A DNA stretch of 64,000 nt from an uncultured Flavobacteriaceae bacterium (GTDB taxonomy: Bacteria; Bacteroidota; Bacteroidia; Flavobacteriales; Flavobacteriaceae). This document shows, piece by piece, positions 41,262 to 49,162 of this stretch (positions are counted from its first letter, which is position 1; each line of letters begins with the position of its first letter). A program made the position numbers and the translations under genes. Under the pieces are notes generated by a model. It saw only the letters and a list, made by a program, of their open reading frames with translations, searched no databases and had not been told where the DNA came from. Where the stretch lies: the NCBI GenBank assembly GCA_937136455.1, contig CAKZOO010000100.1, forward strand, positions 62,001 to 126,000, read 5' to 3'.

Positions 41262-41290
41262 TTGACAGATGTAACTAATCGCGTTAAAGT
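41262..41290 (+). promoter_or_regulatory. Sigma70-like promoter of the rightward accessory operon
   Basis: TTGACA (41262-41267), 17-bp spacer, TAAAGT (41285-41290). Divergent from the late promoter 27 bp away. Confidence 0.6.
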
Positions 41291-41323
41291 GTCATCACTA
41301 ACTTGAATTGAGGGGAAATAATT

Positions 41324-41518
41324 ATGAACAAAGAAGTTAAACTTGAAGTACGAGACATCCTATCACCCCTGATCCTGCAAGACCGTGACACGGCTATGAA
41401 GATTGCTGACACTCCAGAGTGGGAAGGTGGTGAAGGTATTCTAGAGATGAATATCAAGGTGAACGGAGTTACTGTAGATACTGAAATCTTCCGTAAAGTT
41501 ATGGAAGACATGTGGTAA
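41324..41518 (+). CDS. Unknown acidic protein, ended by an early TAA
   Basis: 64 residues (MNKEVKLEVRDILSPL...), ending VMEDMW then TAA. The same frame continues for 58 more sense codons to TAA 41693. The next gene has its own start at 41698. First gene after the promoter at 41262. Function unknown. Confidence 0.55.
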   Translation: MNKEVKLEVRDILSPLILQDRDTAMKIADTPEWEGGEGILEMNIKVNGVTVDTEIFRKVMEDMW

Positions 41519-41695
41519 CAAGCTAACGACAAGGCTCGTGATAGTGTTGATGCAGATAAGTACCAAGAACGTGTACAAGAAGCTGCAAAGAAGATTGTCC
41601 AAGATTGTGCTGATGACCTTATGGAGACAATGGAGAATCTACAAGATAAGCTTCGAAATAGTGACAACCTAATCAAATGGGAATGGGAGAAATAA
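41519..41695 (+). pseudogene. In-frame continuation of the preceding gene after one stop codon
   Basis: 58 codons of helical, charged sequence (ANDKARDSVDADKYQERVQ...NLIKWEWEK) in the same frame as 41324-41518, separated only by TAA at 41516. No start or ribosome binding site of its own near the beginning. Either one point mutation truncated a 123-residue protein, or the stop is read through. Confidence 0.5.
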
Positions 41696-41697
41696 TT

Positions 41698-42231
41698 ATG
41701 TGGGCAACTAAAGAACAACTAATCTTATCTGACAACGACCAAGAATGGATCGACCAATTTAAAGAGTTGATGGGTGTGGAATACAAACCATCTGAAATTG
41801 AAATCGACAAAGAAACTGGCATTGCTTTTCATTTTGGCACAGACAGTTATCTTAAATGGTCTTACGATAATGTAGAAGATTGCATTTGCGATCACTTAAT
41901 GGGTAACGAAGAAGGTATCATGATTATTGATGGATTAGCTGATATCCAAACTGCTCGACAATCAGGTAAAGAGTTTATTCAAACTTATGGGCTTACAGAT
42001 ATGTCATATGATGACCAAGAGATTGTTGATAACCTTCTTACGAACTATCCAGAACTAAAACACTTAGCTAACGGAGATGAGTCATACATTATCAACTTAG
42101 AAATTGCTGAAGGTGGTGTACGATTTCACAAGAACGGGGGTTATCGTGGTGGAGATGATGTAGGTGAAAGTGTATATGACAGCCCTGCAGACGAGTATCT
42201 TATGTTTTCTGTTTTTAAAGTGAGTAAGTAG
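41698..42231 (+). CDS. Unknown acidic protein, 177 aa
   Basis: Start chosen at 41698 (MWATKEQLIL), GGGAG upstream. Acidic with mixed secondary structure; central GNEEGIMIIDGLADIQTARQSG. Next gene starts after 1 bp. Not recognised. Confidence 0.65.
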   Translation: MWATKEQLILSDNDQEWIDQFKELMGVEYKPSEIEIDKETGIAFHFGTDSYLKWSYDNVEDCICDHLMGNEEGIMIIDGLADIQTARQSGKEFIQTYGLTDMSYDDQEIVDNLLTNYPELKHLANGDESYIINLEIAEGGVRFHKNGGYRGGDDVGESVYDSPADEYLMFSVFKVSK

Positions 42232-42232
42232 T

Positions 42233-42472
42233 ATGAAGATTCTTAAAGAGGTGATACACTATTTCAGTAAAGAAGCTAGAATCCAACGTGTCTGGGATAA
42301 AAAGTCTGACGAGGAAATCCTAGAGGCATACAAAGATAATCGAATATGGTACAGTAACCTTAAATTCTTACAGTTCACTTCTAATTTTTCACTCTGGAAA
42401 CAAGTAAACTATCGATACGACAAACTAATAAAGCCGCAAATGGATAAAAGAAACCTTTGGAGCAAGTTATGA
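42233..42472 (+). CDS. Small basic helical protein, 79 aa
   Basis: Lys/Arg/Trp-rich, largely helical. Overlaps the start of the protease gene (ATGA). Not recognised; no signal peptide. Confidence 0.6.
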   Translation: MKILKEVIHYFSKEARIQRVWDKKSDEEILEAYKDNRIWYSNLKFLQFTSNFSLWKQVNYRYDKLIKPQMDKRNLWSKL

Positions 42473-43101
42473 AAAAGCTATTAACAGGACTTCTAACCGT
42501 CCCCCTATTACTTAGTTGTGTTCACACAGAACCTGATCAAACTTACGTATCAGAAACCAACATTCAAAACGTAGAGAAAATATTCGTAGGTATTCCTTGG
42601 TTGCTTGGGGCTGAAGGTTCTGCTGTACGTCTTAATGAAGAGTGGATGGTCACTGCTGCACACAATGCCTTGATTATGGAATTGAAACTTGAAGAGGTAT
42701 ATTACCATCCAACCTGTGATATCGCTGTTTACCGTGATAAAGGTGAGGGTAAAAGTGAAGTCGGTAATTGGAACTTCGGGGAAACGTTGTACAGTGTAGG
42801 TTACCCAACTCTTCAACATATCAAGGTACGTGAACATAAATACCTACAAAATGTAACCAACCCTGACCACCGTTACAAAAATTGTGTGGTTGCCGCAACA
42901 GAGGGTAAATCTACTATTGGGCAAAGTGGTGGTGGCGTGTATAATGATCGTAATGAATTAGTCGGTATTATACATGGAACATGGAAACAATTACATAACT
43001 TCGATGGAAGTGTAAATAACGAAGGTGGTATGTTGTTTACCTCATTATATGTTGTACAAGATTGGTTATATGAAATTACAGGAGAGCAGTATTTTGAATA
43101 G
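42469..43101 (+). CDS. Trypsin-like serine protease, predicted lipoprotein
   Basis: 210 residues from ATG 42469 (TTTGGAG upstream). The N-terminus MKKLLTGLLTVPLLLSC is a lipoprotein signal with the lipobox Cys at 17. The chymotrypsin triad is visible: His in VTAAHNAL, Asp in CDIAVYRD, Ser in GQSGGGV. Expected to be anchored in the periplasm or outer membrane as a protease. It starts a run of exported phage proteins. Possible roles: processing surface proteins, blocking superinfection, or aiding lysis. Confidence 0.8.
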   Translation: MKKLLTGLLTVPLLLSCVHTEPDQTYVSETNIQNVEKIFVGIPWLLGAEGSAVRLNEEWMVTAAHNALIMELKLEEVYYHPTCDIAVYRDKGEGKSEVGNWNFGETLYSVGYPTLQHIKVREHKYLQNVTNPDHRYKNCVVAATEGKSTIGQSGGGVYNDRNELVGIIHGTWKQLHNFDGSVNNEGGMLFTSLYVVQDWLYEITGEQYFE

Positions 43102-43783
43102 GAAGTTTACAATTAAAATTATGGGACAGGTTTTCGAATCTGACGAAGAGGGTATGTTAAATCTTAATGAGATTAAAAACAAACTAAGCCTCCCTGAAAG
43201 TAAGAAACCTAGTCGATGGACTAACAACTATTCGAAGTCCTTTTTAGAGAGCCGAAATCTCGTACTTAAAGAAATCAAGCACTTAGGTGCAGGTACGACT
43301 AAATATTATGCAGGTGACGAAGAAGCTATCATAGGGTATGCTATGTTCGTTAGTGTTGAGTTTTACCGACAAGTTATCAAAGCTTTTGTAGAACTACGAC
43401 AAGGCAACCTTACTAAAGCTGCGGAGATTGCTGCTGACACTATGTCCGAAGCTGATGCACATTATTTGAAACGTCAAGCTCGAATCAAAGGTATGGTTTG
43501 GAGTGAGGCATGTGCTTATAGTGGTATTTATCATGCAAACAAGTGTCGTGATATGTTGATGGATCACCCAAAGTTTAAATACTTTGAGAAATCTGGTAAT
43601 GGTAAATTCTTCGTCACAGAAGATGGTGAAGATATTGGTTACTTCTATAATCGCGGAAATAAGTTCTCAAGTAATACAACGTTACGTGTAACGCCTGAAG
43701 GACGTGAGTGGTTACGTGATAATCGTGATTGGTTCAACAATGCAACAGAATCTTACATCAATACTCCAGAAGGATTACACTAA
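43094..43783 (+). CDS. KilA-N-like domain protein
   Basis: About 229 residues from TTG 43094 (GGAGAG 7 nt upstream), overlapping the protease stop; ATG 43121 is an alternative. The N-terminal 100 residues, IKIMGQVFESDEEGMLNLNEI...WTNNYSKSFLES...GAGTTKYYAGDEEAIIGYAMFVSVEFYRQVIKAF, fit the KilA-N DNA-binding fold. The C-terminal half resembles a phage antirepressor-type domain (HYLKRQARIKGMVWSEACAYSG). Likely a DNA-binding regulator. Confidence 0.65.
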   Translation: MNRKFTIKIMGQVFESDEEGMLNLNEIKNKLSLPESKKPSRWTNNYSKSFLESRNLVLKEIKHLGAGTTKYYAGDEEAIIGYAMFVSVEFYRQVIKAFVELRQGNLTKAAEIAADTMSEADAHYLKRQARIKGMVWSEACAYSGIYHANKCRDMLMDHPKFKYFEKSGNGKFFVTEDGEDIGYFYNRGNKFSSNTTLRVTPEGREWLRDNRDWFNNATESYINTPEGLH

Positions 43784-44118
43784 TGAATAAACTATTACTA
43801 AGCGGAGCTGTCATGGCTTCGCTATTTTCGTACCCTACGTTTGCCATTGAAAAGGATAAACAACTTCACCTAGGCGTTTCTACAGCCATTGGTACCTACT
43901 CTCAATACCACCTTGAGGATTGGAAAACTTCAATGCTTGTATGTTCTTCTGTCGGTGCTGTAAAGGAGGTTTACGATGAGATTGACTACGGTGGTTTTGA
44001 TTCTAAAGATATGGTTTACAATGTAATCGGTTGTGGTATTGGAGTTTTTACCGGAAATATGTTGACAGTGTTGAAACAGGATGATACTGTAGCTTTGTCT
44101 TTTGAAATAAAGTTTTAA
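43783..44118 (+). CDS. Exported small protein (YfiM/DUF2279-like)
   Basis: 111 residues from ATG 43783. A signal peptide with a plausible cleavage after YPTFA precedes DKQLHLGVSTAIG, VGAVKEVYDEIDYGGFDSKDMVYNVIGCGIG: the DK-H...KE-xD...D pattern of YfiM-like envelope proteins. Probably periplasmic or membrane attached. Role in infection unknown. Confidence 0.6.
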   Translation: MNKLLLSGAVMASLFSYPTFAIEKDKQLHLGVSTAIGTYSQYHLEDWKTSMLVCSSVGAVKEVYDEIDYGGFDSKDMVYNVIGCGIGVFTGNMLTVLKQDDTVALSFEIKF

Positions 44119-44132
44119 TTAAGGAGAAAATT

Positions 44133-44351
44133 ATGAAGGTTTACACACTATCCCACTACTGCAACGGAGAAGGTACTAATTTGTTAAAGATTTACCGTAA
44201 CGCTCCGGAACTAAAAGATCTACTGTCTTACCGTGATATCTACAGCGAGGAGTGTCTACCTCTCAAAGTAGTACAGACTTTATTAGAAAAAGGTACCACT
44301 GGGGGTGAGGAAGGTTACGAGATCGAAGAGATTGAAGTAGAGGAGAATTGA
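44133..44351 (+). CDS. Small acidic protein, 72 aa
   Basis: AAGGAGA precedes ATG 44133. Ends in an acidic run (GYEIEEIEVEEN). Next gene begins 1 bp later. Not recognised. Confidence 0.6.
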   Translation: MKVYTLSHYCNGEGTNLLKIYRNAPELKDLLSYRDIYSEECLPLKVVQTLLEKGTTGGEEGYEIEEIEVEEN

Positions 44352-44352
44352 T

Positions 44353-44571
44353 ATGTCTAATTTATTCGAAAACTTAAAGTCAGCAATCGTAGAAGGTATT
44401 GATTGTGCAAAACAACCATATGAAGAATCTTCCTCAGAAGCTCACAGTGGGGAGTTATCAGAAATGGAATGTGATGGTATGACTGTACCACCTATCGAGC
44501 CGTCAGATGAAGCTGAGGAAGAATCAGACACTAATATGTTGTTACGTGACCTTGGTCGAGGAGGTAATTGA
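44353..44571 (+). CDS. Very acidic, probably disordered protein, 72 aa
   Basis: GAGGAG precedes ATG 44353. Residues 20-60 are rich in Ser, Glu, Asp and Pro, suggesting disorder; it ends LLRDLGRGGN. Could mimic DNA or bind a basic partner, but there is no direct evidence. Confidence 0.6.
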   Translation: MSNLFENLKSAIVEGIDCAKQPYEESSSEAHSGELSEMECDGMTVPPIEPSDEAEEESDTNMLLRDLGRGGN

Positions 44572-44750
44572 TGGATAAAACCGAAGAAATCCTGAACTGG
44601 TATATTAGATGTATTGAGTCAGGTACTATTTGCTGTCGTACAGAGAAACATTACATGGAAAATTACCCTCTCCAATATAATGAGGCAATACTTCAACACA
44701 GGAAATTAGTAATTGATTCTAAATTTCCAAAGAAGGGGAGTGTTTTATGA
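44571..44750 (+). CDS. Small protein, 59 aa
   Basis: ATG 44571 overlaps the previous stop; GAGG lies 7 nt upstream. Contains Cys-Cys (GTICCRTEKHYME). Overlaps the next gene by 4 bp. Not recognised. Confidence 0.6.
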   Translation: MDKTEEILNWYIRCIESGTICCRTEKHYMENYPLQYNEAILQHRKLVIDSKFPKKGSVL

Positions 44751-44995
44751 AACCACACCTGTATTACGCATTAAAACATTTCTGTAATACTAAGAGGGAT
44801 TACGATTACGGACGAGGTGAAGATTGGTGGCACACTCGTGATGAGGTATGTCGCTTCGAAGTTGATCACTGGGAATGTGAATGGAGCGAATACCAACAAA
44901 AGTTCACGTATCATTACAAAACTCTTGACAGACCTTTAAGTATCATAGATAATTACCACACACAAAAGTTATACGAATGGTTGATTAAACGTTAA
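44747..44995 (+). CDS. Small aromatic-rich protein, 82 aa
   Basis: GGGGAG precedes ATG 44747. Rich in Tyr, Trp and His (DYGRGEDWWHTRDEVCRFEVDHWECEW). Not recognised. Confidence 0.6.
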   Translation: MKPHLYYALKHFCNTKRDYDYGRGEDWWHTRDEVCRFEVDHWECEWSEYQQKFTYHYKTLDRPLSIIDNYHTQKLYEWLIKR

Positions 44996-45004
44996 GGAGA
45001 GATT

Positions 45005-45178
45005 ATGATTACTTTAAAAACAGAATGCGGAAAAACTAAAGATTTAGGTATTAGCTCCGAGTGTTGGGAACTTTTGACCAAGGAGACCCGTAGGGCTATC
45101 ATGTTAGAATTTCTTGAAGATAATTTTGATGTCTTCGCTTATGATGAAAATGATGAGTATACAGGGTATTGTTTATGA
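45005..45178 (+). CDS. Small acidic protein, 57 aa
   Basis: AAGGAGAG precedes ATG 45005; the stop overlaps the next start (ATGA). Sequence MITLKTECGKTKDLGI to YDENDEYTGYCL, helical middle. Not recognised. Confidence 0.6.
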   Translation: MITLKTECGKTKDLGISSECWELLTKETRRAIMLEFLEDNFDVFAYDENDEYTGYCL

Positions 45179-45576
45179 GAAGAAGAAACTTACAGGCAAT
45201 AATCACAGTACACTATTCAGATGTTTCTGATATCGGAGGTACTCTTTGTGTAGAGGATTCGGAACTGATAATCCAACCCTTACATGCAGAGATGGAAGCT
45301 AACATGGCTTGTTACGAAGATTGTCTTATGTTTTACAAGGACATGTTGGAGACTCTTGAAGATGAGCGTGACCTAGAGATCTTACCAAACTCCCTATACG
45401 CTACAATCTTCAAGGTGGAAATTATCTATACTGAAGATTACTACGGCGAGGTGGACAGTGACTGGGCTTTCGAATTAATTGACCATGCAAAGATTGGCTC
45501 CTTTGATGAAGATAACAACTTGACTTATTGGGATGAACGTGTACAATATGACTTTGAAATGATTGAATTAGCTTAA
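45175..45576 (+). CDS. Unknown acidic protein, 133 aa
   Basis: Start chosen at 45175, overlapping the previous stop. Acidic; alternates beta-like and helical stretches (NLQAIITVHYSDVSDIGG...). Not recognised. Confidence 0.65.
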   Translation: MRRRNLQAIITVHYSDVSDIGGTLCVEDSELIIQPLHAEMEANMACYEDCLMFYKDMLETLEDERDLEILPNSLYATIFKVEIIYTEDYYGEVDSDWAFELIDHAKIGSFDEDNNLTYWDERVQYDFEMIELA

Positions 45577-45587
45577 GGAGAAATGCT

Positions 45588-45992
45588 ATGAATGAACAAT
45601 TACAAAACGCACTTACTCAAATGATTGATAAAGCTATGACAGGTGTTGATGCATCTGTGGACTTTCTTTCAGCAGAAATCCCTGAGGTTGTACACCAGTT
45701 GCTACTCTGGTATGCGGTGAGTAATATGGTTTATGCTGCACTCGGTGCTGTAGTTTTATATTTGTGTTACTGTGTTGTAAGAAAACCTAAAGGTAAAGGT
45801 GAGAATTGGATGTGGAATTACTGTGAGTACAAAGAGAAACACACCATGACAAGTGAATCTATCCTTGGGTTCTTAATTATCTTCCCTGCCTTTGTTGGAT
45901 TTGCACTTCTATCTAATGTTATGGAAAGCTTGAAAATTTGGATTGCACCTAAGATCTGGCTAATTGAATACGCATCTGATTTGGTTAAATAA
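45588..45992 (+). CDS. Membrane protein, holin candidate
   Basis: 134 residues; AAGGAG precedes ATG 45588. An amphipathic N-terminus precedes two hydrophobic segments, about 37-62 (HQLLLWYAVSNMVYAALGAV...) and about 88-110 (ILGFLIIFPAFVGFALLS), with a basic linker (VRKPKGKGE). Size and topology fit a class II holin, and it stands in a run of exported proteins, but no endolysin or spanin gene is adjacent. Confidence 0.55.
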   Translation: MNEQLQNALTQMIDKAMTGVDASVDFLSAEIPEVVHQLLLWYAVSNMVYAALGAVVLYLCYCVVRKPKGKGENWMWNYCEYKEKHTMTSESILGFLIIFPAFVGFALLSNVMESLKIWIAPKIWLIEYASDLVK

Positions 45993-46009
45993 AAAGGGGG
46001 TGGAATACT

Positions 46010-46273
46010 ATGAACAAGATCCTACTACCACTATTGGGTACCCTATTTGCATCGACAACACAGGCATCTATTGTCTTAGAGGAAAAACCTGAAGTATACA
46101 AATATCAATGCAACTATTCCACCAAAGAGGATCCTAATGGTAACCGTACACTGGTTGTTGTTTGGGGTGAAGTGGACTCCCTAGCTGAGTTGAAAGGTAA
46201 GCAAGAAGTTATCGTAGAAGCTGATGGTGAGTCTAAGATTATCAAGGTTGGTAATTGTACGGTTGAGATGTAG
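46010..46273 (+). CDS. Small secreted protein
   Basis: 87 residues. Signal peptide MNKILLPLLGTLFASTTQA (cleavage after TQA), then a beta-rich domain with two Cys (YKYQCNYS and VGNCTVEM) that could form a disulphide in the periplasm. AAAGGGGG precedes ATG 46010. Followed by a terminator. Function unknown. Confidence 0.65.
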   Translation: MNKILLPLLGTLFASTTQASIVLEEKPEVYKYQCNYSTKEDPNGNRTLVVVWGEVDSLAELKGKQEVIVEADGESKIIKVGNCTVEM

Positions 46274-46297
46274 ACGGCTTTGGTCGTCTTTGTTTTA
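46271..46297 (+). terminator. Rho-independent terminator
   Basis: AGACG, 8-nt loop, CGTCT, then TTGTTTT, overlapping the stop of the gene at 46010. A new promoter follows at 46331. Confidence 0.55.
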
Positions 46298-46327
46298 GAA
46301 TAAGTCTTTGCGTGTTGTGCAATAGTA

Positions 46328-46347
46328 TGTTATAATATAAGTATAGA
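46328..46347 (+). promoter_or_regulatory. Bipartite (late-type) promoter, plus strand
   Basis: TGTTATAAT (-10 at 46331-46336), 5 bp, TATAGA (46342-46347). TTGCGT stands 17 bp before the -10. Confidence 0.55.
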
Positions 46348-46359
46348 AAGGAGAAATGT

Positions 46360-46626
46360 ATGAAACTAGTTAGTGTTGGACGATTACTAAAAGAAGCTTA
46401 CCTAGAACCGTCAGGTATGTCATTAAACACATTAGCAAAACAATTAGAAGTGTCGCCATCTACATTGAGTCGTGTACTTACTGACAAGTCTGTACTTACT
46501 GTGGATATGGCAATCAAGTTGGAAAAGGTGTGGCCTCGTAAAGCCTATACTTGGCTAAATCATCAGGTTAAACATCAGTTACAAGAGGTAGGTTATGACA
46601 TTAAAATTACTAACGTAAGTGTATGA
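46360..46626 (+). CDS. HigA-like XRE-family protein without a toxin partner
   Basis: 88 residues; AAAGGAG precedes ATG 46360. GRLLKEAYLEPSGMSLNTLAKQLEVSPSTLSRVLTDKSVLTVDMAIKLEKV is the helix-turn-helix layout of the HigA/VapI antitoxin family. No HigB toxin lies on either side. As an orphan it could neutralise a host toxin, act as a repressor, or control the operon that follows. Confidence 0.75.
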   Translation: MKLVSVGRLLKEAYLEPSGMSLNTLAKQLEVSPSTLSRVLTDKSVLTVDMAIKLEKVWPRKAYTWLNHQVKHQLQEVGYDIKITNVSV

Positions 46627-46701
46627 TTAACCTAGTGAAATACCTATTTCTTGTACGTGTGGTCTATTCTTTCATGTGAGTCAGTTATTAAAGGGAGGTT
46701 T

Positions 46702-47994
46702 ATGAGATATACATTTGATACTGAAGTTCATAAGAAAATAAAAGATTACTCTAAACCTCTTCTTAATGAATTTTTAGAGTACTTATTACAGGAAGAACAT
46801 ATAAAGAGTAGAACACCTAATAGAATTAAGGTTGCATCTACTGCATTGTACGTTTTTATTAATAATTGTTATTTGTCATCTGTCAACCATTCTAAGGTTT
46901 TGACAGTAACATTTAGGACTAAAGTTTATGCCAAAGGTTATATTGTAAATGGTAAACAATCAAAAGTTAAAGTAAGTTTACAATATACTAAGTGGTTATT
47001 CGACTTTCTTCAGCACAGAAACTTAGGGTATCTAAATAAAGGCGGGGCAATTTTTGAATCTGTAAAAATTAATGGTAAGTATAAACCGAAATTAGTATCA
47101 ACTGAGAGATCCACTTTTGAATTTAATCATGATATTTATGAAGACATGTTAAATCTAAATGAAGATATCAAGTTTAAACCGGTAACAAATGTTATGATTC
47201 TAAGGGATAAAGATAAGAATGATATTACTTTTAGCCTCCCAAGAAGTAAGGTAAGTATTAAAAACCTTTTACTAAATGTGAACAGGGAAATGGCAGATAT
47301 AAAAGTTTTTGACCCAGTAAAGAAGAAGCACTACAAACTTCAGCTTAAGAAAGTGTTCAATGTGTGTTTTAATCGAGGAGGGAGAATGTACGATCTAGGA
47401 ATACAGAATTTACCAAAACATGAAAGATACAGACTTCTTATAGATGATAAAGAAACCTGTGTCTTTGATTTTAAAGCTTTTGAAACCTCACTATTATACT
47501 CTATACAAGGTGTGAAAATGGAAGGTGATCCGTACAAAATAAGTATCAATGGGTATGATCCTGATACACTACGTAAGATTTGTAAAATGATTATGACAAG
47601 AATCTACTATTGCAAGGATCGATCAGAACTGCAAGCTTCTGTCAGTAAATCTGTTACTGAGGACATGTGTGTAGATAAGCTTTTTGAGAAGGGTTTCTTG
47701 CCAGAAAGGAGAATACCTGTAGGTCATATAATTGATATCTTAGTTGAAAAACATGAACCTATTATGGAGTATTTTTACGGTAAAGGAGATTACGACCCTA
47801 GTCATGTGGGAAGCTTGGTGATGGATTATATATTAGAATATATGATACAAAACTATAAAACAGCTATCATACCTGTGTTCGATGAAGTGATTTGTGATAA
47901 AGATTTCGCTTATGAAGTTCAGGAGGTTATGAAGAAGGCGTACCACTATGTAGTAGGTACAGATATGAATTGTATGATTGTTAGAGAGAAGTGA
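46702..47994 (+). CDS. Polymerase-like protein (family A / T7 RNAP-like palm motifs), copy 2
   Basis: 430 residues from ATG 46702 (GGGAGG upstream; the ATG at 46651 has no such site). GGRMYDLGIQNLP (226-238), motif A-like CVFDFKAFETSLLYSI with Asp256, GDPYKI, motif B-like LRKICKMIMTRIYY with Arg291 and Lys295, and motif C-like IPVFDEVICD with Phe393-Asp394-Glu395. Same layout as the 3494-4804 protein, though overall similarity is low. In copy 2 the His of HDE is Phe, as if function had shifted. It overlaps the 217-aa paralog gene by 4 bp. Confidence 0.6.
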   Translation: MRYTFDTEVHKKIKDYSKPLLNEFLEYLLQEEHIKSRTPNRIKVASTALYVFINNCYLSSVNHSKVLTVTFRTKVYAKGYIVNGKQSKVKVSLQYTKWLFDFLQHRNLGYLNKGGAIFESVKINGKYKPKLVSTERSTFEFNHDIYEDMLNLNEDIKFKPVTNVMILRDKDKNDITFSLPRSKVSIKNLLLNVNREMADIKVFDPVKKKHYKLQLKKVFNVCFNRGGRMYDLGIQNLPKHERYRLLIDDKETCVFDFKAFETSLLYSIQGVKMEGDPYKISINGYDPDTLRKICKMIMTRIYYCKDRSELQASVSKSVTEDMCVDKLFEKGFLPERRIPVGHIIDILVEKHEPIMEYFYGKGDYDPSHVGSLVMDYILEYMIQNYKTAIIPVFDEVICDKDFAYEVQEVMKKAYHYVVGTDMNCMIVREK

Positions 47995-48644
47995 TTATGA
48001 TTAGTAAAGAGAGACTGTTAAAAGGTTACATCAAGAATGATATTAAACAAGGTGGTGAACTCTTCAATAAGTGGAGAGAGGCTTGTTTGCTGTATGAGTT
48101 CGGAACAAAGTGGATGTCCCACAGCGTAGAGGAAACCTTTAAGGATGTTGAAGCGTGTTACATTGATCGTTTTGGAGATCTTAATGGTGCTAACTTTCTT
48201 GCGTACTTCAAAATGAACGCACCAGACTATGTAGAACTTACCCTTGCAGATTTTGAAGATAATTTTAATAACGTTAGTATGGAAAATACTAAGTGCCGTT
48301 ATGAAAAGGTAGACATATCTCCTGCAGAGATCTACTCAGCAATGTTGAATGGTGAAACGTTTTATGTAAACGAACAAGAGATGTACTGGAATGGTAATGC
48401 ATTTTGGTGTGATTGTGAGCGAGTACGTTTCATTGAAGATACTCACGAAGTATGTCGTAAAGTAGAGGTAACTTGGCAAGATGAGGTGTTGGATTACTTA
48501 AAGAAACCTAGTAATGAAGGTTTTGAAGATGAACTTCCATCGAAGTTTCGTGTGGATTATATGGGTAAAAGTTTCCACTTAGTTGATTCAGAGTTTCTTG
48601 AGATGTGTCGTATTGCTTTACGTGCAACAGGAGAACTGAAATGA
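47991..48644 (+). CDS. Unknown 217-aa protein, paralog of the protein at 5519
   Basis: Starts within the end of the polymerase-like gene, so translation is coupled. Shares YIKND, LTLADF, CRYEKV, GETFYV and VCRKVEVTW with the 204-aa protein at 5519-6133. C-terminal part (FRVDYMGKSFHLVDSEFLEM) is beta-like. No known domain. The repeated pairing with a polymerase-like gene suggests a functional link. Confidence 0.65.
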   Translation: MIMISKERLLKGYIKNDIKQGGELFNKWREACLLYEFGTKWMSHSVEETFKDVEACYIDRFGDLNGANFLAYFKMNAPDYVELTLADFEDNFNNVSMENTKCRYEKVDISPAEIYSAMLNGETFYVNEQEMYWNGNAFWCDCERVRFIEDTHEVCRKVEVTWQDEVLDYLKKPSNEGFEDELPSKFRVDYMGKSFHLVDSEFLEMCRIALRATGELK

Positions 48645-48829
48645 TTGAACGATTAGCAATGATCCCTAGATTCTTATTCCACATTCTCGGCCTAGTCATT
48701 TGTATGTGCATTTTCTCAATAGTAGGTTTTACTTGGTTACCCATTGCTTGGATTATTACAGGTGATGGTACTGCATGTCTCGATTGGATGTTTAATTGGG
48801 TAGAGTTTCACATGGAGCATTTGGTATGA
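48641..48829 (+). CDS. Small membrane protein, 62 aa
   Basis: ATG 48641 overlaps the previous stop, with AGGAGA upstream. One or two hydrophobic segments (FLFHILGLVICMCIFSIVGFTWL) and an amphipathic tail. Next gene overlaps by 4 bp. Function unknown. Confidence 0.6.
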   Translation: MIERLAMIPRFLFHILGLVICMCIFSIVGFTWLPIAWIITGDGTACLDWMFNWVEFHMEHLV

Positions 48830-49116
48830 AAACATTAACTAAATATAGCCTAATTCTTCTCGCTACACTATCTGTGAGTGGTTGTTTTAATGAAGATGAT
48901 AAATCATACACGGATGTGGTTGAAACGTCTCAGAATGCCTCTCAGGAAGAATTACCAATTATCGCAGATATGGAATGTTGGTATAGTGATGGTATGGAAC
49001 CTAGTCACCATTTTGAGGTAACCAATATTCAACGGGGTAATGGAGTTTATAGAATCCAAACACCTTATGGTTGGCAACTTGAAAGTAAGACATTTTGCAG
49101 ATTAGAGTATCGATAA
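48826..49116 (+). CDS. Small lipoprotein
   Basis: 96 residues. Lipoprotein signal MKTLTKYSLILLATLSVSGC with lipobox SVSGC, then an acidic linker and a beta-like domain with further Cys (MECWYSDG, TFCRLEYR). Might be an outer spanin by size and place, but there is no paired inner-membrane partner. Envelope role likely, exact function unknown. Confidence 0.65.
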   Translation: MKTLTKYSLILLATLSVSGCFNEDDKSYTDVVETSQNASQEELPIIADMECWYSDGMEPSHHFEVTNIQRGNGVYRIQTPYGWQLESKTFCRLEYR

Positions 49117-49130
49117 GCAGGTACGAAGAT

Positions 49131-49154
49131 AGCCCACCGAATGGTGGGCTTTAT
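49131..49154. terminator. Bidirectional terminator
   Basis: AGCCCACC, GAAT loop, GGTGGGCT, then TTAT. It lies between the rightward lipoprotein gene and the leftward gene at 49163. Confidence 0.7.
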
Positions 49155-49162
49155 ATCTGTAT

